In this document: positions 61,591-64,000 of the stretch, one piece after another | How positions within the stretch are numbered: the first letter of the stretch is position 1 | Layout of the letters: each line of letters opens with the position of its first letter | Assembly (NCBI GenBank): GCA_900770395.1 | Contig: CAAGKM010000006.1 | Span: 127,618 to 191,617, forward strand | DNA length: 64,000 nucleotides | Direction of reading: 5' to 3' | Origin: an uncultured Prevotella sp. | GTDB taxonomy: Bacteria; Bacteroidota; Bacteroidia; Bacteroidales; Bacteroidaceae | Program-made: the position numbers and the translations under genes | The notes under the pieces: generated by a model | What the model was told of the DNA's origin: nothing | Databases searched by the model: none | What the model saw: the letters and a program-made list of their open reading frames with translations, nothing else

Positions 61591-63885
61591 ATGGTAAAGA
61601 TAACAAAAGAGGCTGCTCTGGAATATCATGAGAGCGGACGTCCTGGAAAAATTGAGGTAAAACCAACAAAAGCTTACCGTACACAGACCGACCTGAGTCT
61701 GGCTTATTCGCCGGGCGTGGCTTTCCCATGTCTTGAGATACAGCAGAATGCCGATGATGCGTACAGGTACACAGACAAAGGCAACCTTGTGGCTGTAATC
61801 AGCAACGGCACCGCAGTGCTCGGTCTTGGTGACATAGGCGCGCTCAGCGGCAAGCCTGTGATGGAGGGTAAGGGACTGTTGTTCAAAATATATGGCGGTA
61901 TTGATGTGTTCGACATTGAAGTAGCCGAGAAAGACCCGGAGAAGTTCTGCGAGGCTGTGGAGAAGATTGCTCCCACATTCGGAGGTATCAACCTTGAGGA
62001 TATTAAGGCTCCTGAGTGCTTCTATATTGAGGAGCGTCTGAAGAAGTCGCTCAATATACCTGTGATGCACGATGACCAGCACGGTACTGCCATCATCAGT
62101 GCCGCAGGACTGAAGAACGCTCTTGAGGTCAACGGCAAGGACATCTCGAAAGTTAGGATTGTCGTTAACGGTGCAGGTGCCGCTGCCATTAGCTGTACCA
62201 AACTTTACTGTGCTATTGGTGCCAAACGTGAGAATGTGGTTATGCTCGACTCTAAGGGTGTTATCACAAGCGACCGTCCAAACCTCACAGAGCAGAAGAA
62301 ACTGTTTGCCACTGACCGCCGTGATGTCCACACTCTTGAGGAAGCCGTTAAGGATGCTGACGTTTTTGTCGGTCTTTCAAAAGGCAATGTCCTCACTCAG
62401 GACATGGTTCGCTCGATGGCTAAGGACCCTATTGTGTTTGCTCTTGCCAATCCCGTGCCTGAGATTTCCTATGAGGATGCCATGGCAAGCCGTCCTGACG
62501 TGCTCATGTCGACGGGCCGTTCCGACTATCCTAATCAGATAAATAATGTTATAGGTTTCCCATACATCTTCCGTGGTGCGCTTGACGTGAGTGCCACAGC
62601 CATCAACGAGGAGATGAAGCTGGCTGCGGTACATGCCATCGCCGACCTTGCCAAACAGCCTGTTCCCGACGTGGTGAACGATGTATACAAGGTGAACAAT
62701 CTGTCGTTCGGTCCGCTGTATTTCATCCCGAAACCAGTTGACCCACGTCTTATCACTGAGGTGAGTGCCGCAGTGGCAAAGGCTGCCATCGACAGTGGTG
62801 TGGCACGTAAGACCATCACCGACTGGGATGCTTACAAGAATCAGTTGCGTGAGATGATGGGACAGGAGACAAAGCTCACACAGCAGTTGCAGGAGACAGC
62901 CAAGAAGCATCCTCAGCGAGTGGTGTTTGCCGAGGGTATTCACCCCACAATGCTCAAGGCTGCCGTGCAGGCAAAGGCCGAGGGTATCTGCCAGCCTATA
63001 CTTCTTGGTAACGACGAGCGCATTGAGAAACTTGCAAAGAGCCTCGACCTGAGTCTCGAGGGCATTGAGGTGGTTAACCTGCGCCATGATAATCAGGCTG
63101 AGCGCCGTGAGCGTTATGCCCAGATTCTCGCTGCCAAGCGTCAGCGTCAGGGATACACTGTGCAGGAGGCAAACGATAAGATGTTTGAGCGCAACTATTT
63201 CGGTATGATGATGGTTGAGACTGGTGAGGCTGATGCTTTCATCACAGGTCTTTACACAAAATACTCCAACACCATCAAGGTGGCTAAGGAGGTTATCGGC
63301 ATACGTGAGGGGCACAAGCACTTTGGTACCATGCATATCCTGAACTCAAGCAAGGGTACATATTATATTGCGGATACTCTCATCAACCGTCATCCGGACG
63401 CGGAGGCGCTCACCGACATAGCCAAGCTTAGCAAGTACACTGTGGAGTTCTTCAACGATAAACCTGTGATTGCAATGCTCAGCTACTCTAACTTCGGCAC
63501 TGAGGAGGGCGGCAGTCCTGTGCAGGTTCACAAGGCTGTGGAGAACATGCAGAGAGAATTCCCCGACCTTGCCATCGACGGTGAGATGCAGGTGAACTTC
63601 GCTCTCAACAAGGAGCTTCGTGATGAGAAATATCCGTTCACCAAGCTCAACGGCAAGGATGTGAACACTCTGATATTCCCTAATCTCTCAAGTGCCAACG
63701 GAGCATATAAGCTGCTGCAGGCAATCGACCCCGATGTGGAGATTATCGGTCCTATCCAGATGGGTCTGAACAAGCCAATCCACTTCACCGACTTTGAGTG
63801 CTCTGTACGCGATGTTGTCAACATCGTTGCAGTGGCAAGCATTGATGCTTACGTGGATAAGGTTAAGAAAAACGCTTGTAAATAA
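61591..63885 (+). CDS. maeB: NADP-dependent malic enzyme with C-terminal phosphotransacetylase-like domain
   Basis: This 764-residue cytoplasmic enzyme decarboxylates malate to pyruvate and makes NADPH. The N-terminal malic part (about 1-420) contains SLAYSPGVAFPCLEI, the metal site in MHDDQHGTAIISAAG and the NAD(P) motif VVNGAGAAAI. The C-terminal half (about 430-764), with RVVFAEGIHPTMLKA and GPIQMGLNKPIH, resembles phosphate acetyltransferase but in MaeB proteins acts in regulation, for example by acetyl-CoA. The full-length, two-domain form is normal. It ends 115 bases before the window edge. Confidence 0.95.
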   Translation: MVKITKEAALEYHESGRPGKIEVKPTKAYRTQTDLSLAYSPGVAFPCLEIQQNADDAYRYTDKGNLVAVISNGTAVLGLGDIGALSGKPVMEGKGLLFKIYGGIDVFDIEVAEKDPEKFCEAVEKIAPTFGGINLEDIKAPECFYIEERLKKSLNIPVMHDDQHGTAIISAAGLKNALEVNGKDISKVRIVVNGAGAAAISCTKLYCAIGAKRENVVMLDSKGVITSDRPNLTEQKKLFATDRRDVHTLEEAVKDADVFVGLSKGNVLTQDMVRSMAKDPIVFALANPVPEISYEDAMASRPDVLMSTGRSDYPNQINNVIGFPYIFRGALDVSATAINEEMKLAAVHAIADLAKQPVPDVVNDVYKVNNLSFGPLYFIPKPVDPRLITEVSAAVAKAAIDSGVARKTITDWDAYKNQLREMMGQETKLTQQLQETAKKHPQRVVFAEGIHPTMLKAAVQAKAEGICQPILLGNDERIEKLAKSLDLSLEGIEVVNLRHDNQAERRERYAQILAAKRQRQGYTVQEANDKMFERNYFGMMMVETGEADAFITGLYTKYSNTIKVAKEVIGIREGHKHFGTMHILNSSKGTYYIADTLINRHPDAEALTDIAKLSKYTVEFFNDKPVIAMLSYSNFGTEEGGSPVQVHKAVENMQREFPDLAIDGEMQVNFALNKELRDEKYPFTKLNGKDVNTLIFPNLSSANGAYKLLQAIDPDVEIIGPIQMGLNKPIHFTDFECSVRDVVNIVAVASIDAYVDKVKKNACK

Positions 63886-63894
63886 TACAAACTT

Positions 63895-63990
63895 CATCGT
63901 CCAGCGGCCGCTGGACGGTGAAGTATATTGACTTAAAAGGTGAATTAAGTTAACTTCTGCCACCGTCCAGCGACCGCTGGACGGTGGCAG
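63895..63990. repeat. Two related GC-rich palindromes after maeB
   Basis: CGTCCAGCGGCCGCTGGACG lies at about 63898-63917. The variant CGTCCAGCGACCGCTGGACG lies at about 63964-63983 with flanking arms CTGCCAC and GTGGCAG. Both can form strong hairpins, but neither is followed by a T run. They may be terminators of an unusual kind or repeats. Confidence 0.75.
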
Positions 63991-64000
63991 ATCGGAAGAG
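63989..64000. other. Probable sequencing adapter remnant
   Basis: The final twelve bases AGATCGGAAGAG are identical to the start of the common Illumina adapter and stand exactly at the window end, directly after a strong palindrome. They should not be read as genomic sequence. Confidence 0.8.

Overview
The window is a chromosomal segment of a Bacteroidales bacterium, most likely from the Prevotellaceae. This rests on Bacteroidetes-type promoters (TTTG, about 20 bases, then TAnnTTTGC), a SusC/SusD locus run by an ECF sigma and FecR pair, type IX secretion genes with matching C-terminal sorting tails, a BspA-like leucine-rich repeat protein, a FeoA-FeoB fusion and the trpBEG-DCFA gene order. 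Genus assignment is inference. The last 12 bases match the common Illumina adapter start, so the right edge is probably a contig end.

Layout. 1-5.9 kb: a truncated TPR protein, then thrS with a nitroreductase, and infC-rpmI-rplT. 6-17.6 kb: ECF sigma and FecR divergent from a SusC-SusD-DUF4843-PKD-like-thioredoxin operon, with a TlpA-type gene on its own promoter. 17.9-31.5 kb: porE, an rRNA m5C methyltransferase carrying an in-frame repeat insertion, another TlpA-type protein, a GH5 glucanase with a sorting-like tail, a TPR protein with a degenerate protease domain, and a 1457-residue BspA-like protein. 32.3-39.2 kb: the trp operon on the minus strand, preceded by a Trp-rich leader peptide and an attenuator hairpin. 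39.7-45.4 kb: zip, hemW, an EF-G2 paralogue lacking the switch II histidine, and an OmpA-type porin. 45.5-52.5 kb: tRNA-Ser, then dnaN-exonuclease-coaBC-porD, an SSB-tailed DUF3127 protein and rpsA. 52.6-64 kb: a SulP transporter, a beta-barrel protein, feoAB, a candidate structured RNA before ribE, galE, a TetR regulator and maeB.

The genes connect in several ways. The STN domain of SusC, FecR and the ECF sigma form a trans-envelope signalling chain for the downstream uptake genes. PorE and PorD are type IX secretion parts, and the GH5 enzyme and BspA-like protein look like cargo. The trp genes form a complete anthranilate-to-tryptophan pathway under probable attenuation.

The most unusual signals are intergenic. 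A roughly 365-base element occurs twice in inverted orientation (39.3-39.7 and 58.1-58.4 kb). Each copy holds five AACACTTAA motifs spaced exactly 22 bases apart. Two unrelated arrays with 21- and 22-base periods lie at 31.7 and 17.7 kb. Several elements built from short-repeat inverted arms around a core also occur, including the one inside the methyltransferase gene. Promoter, fold and homology calls were made by eye, without any search.
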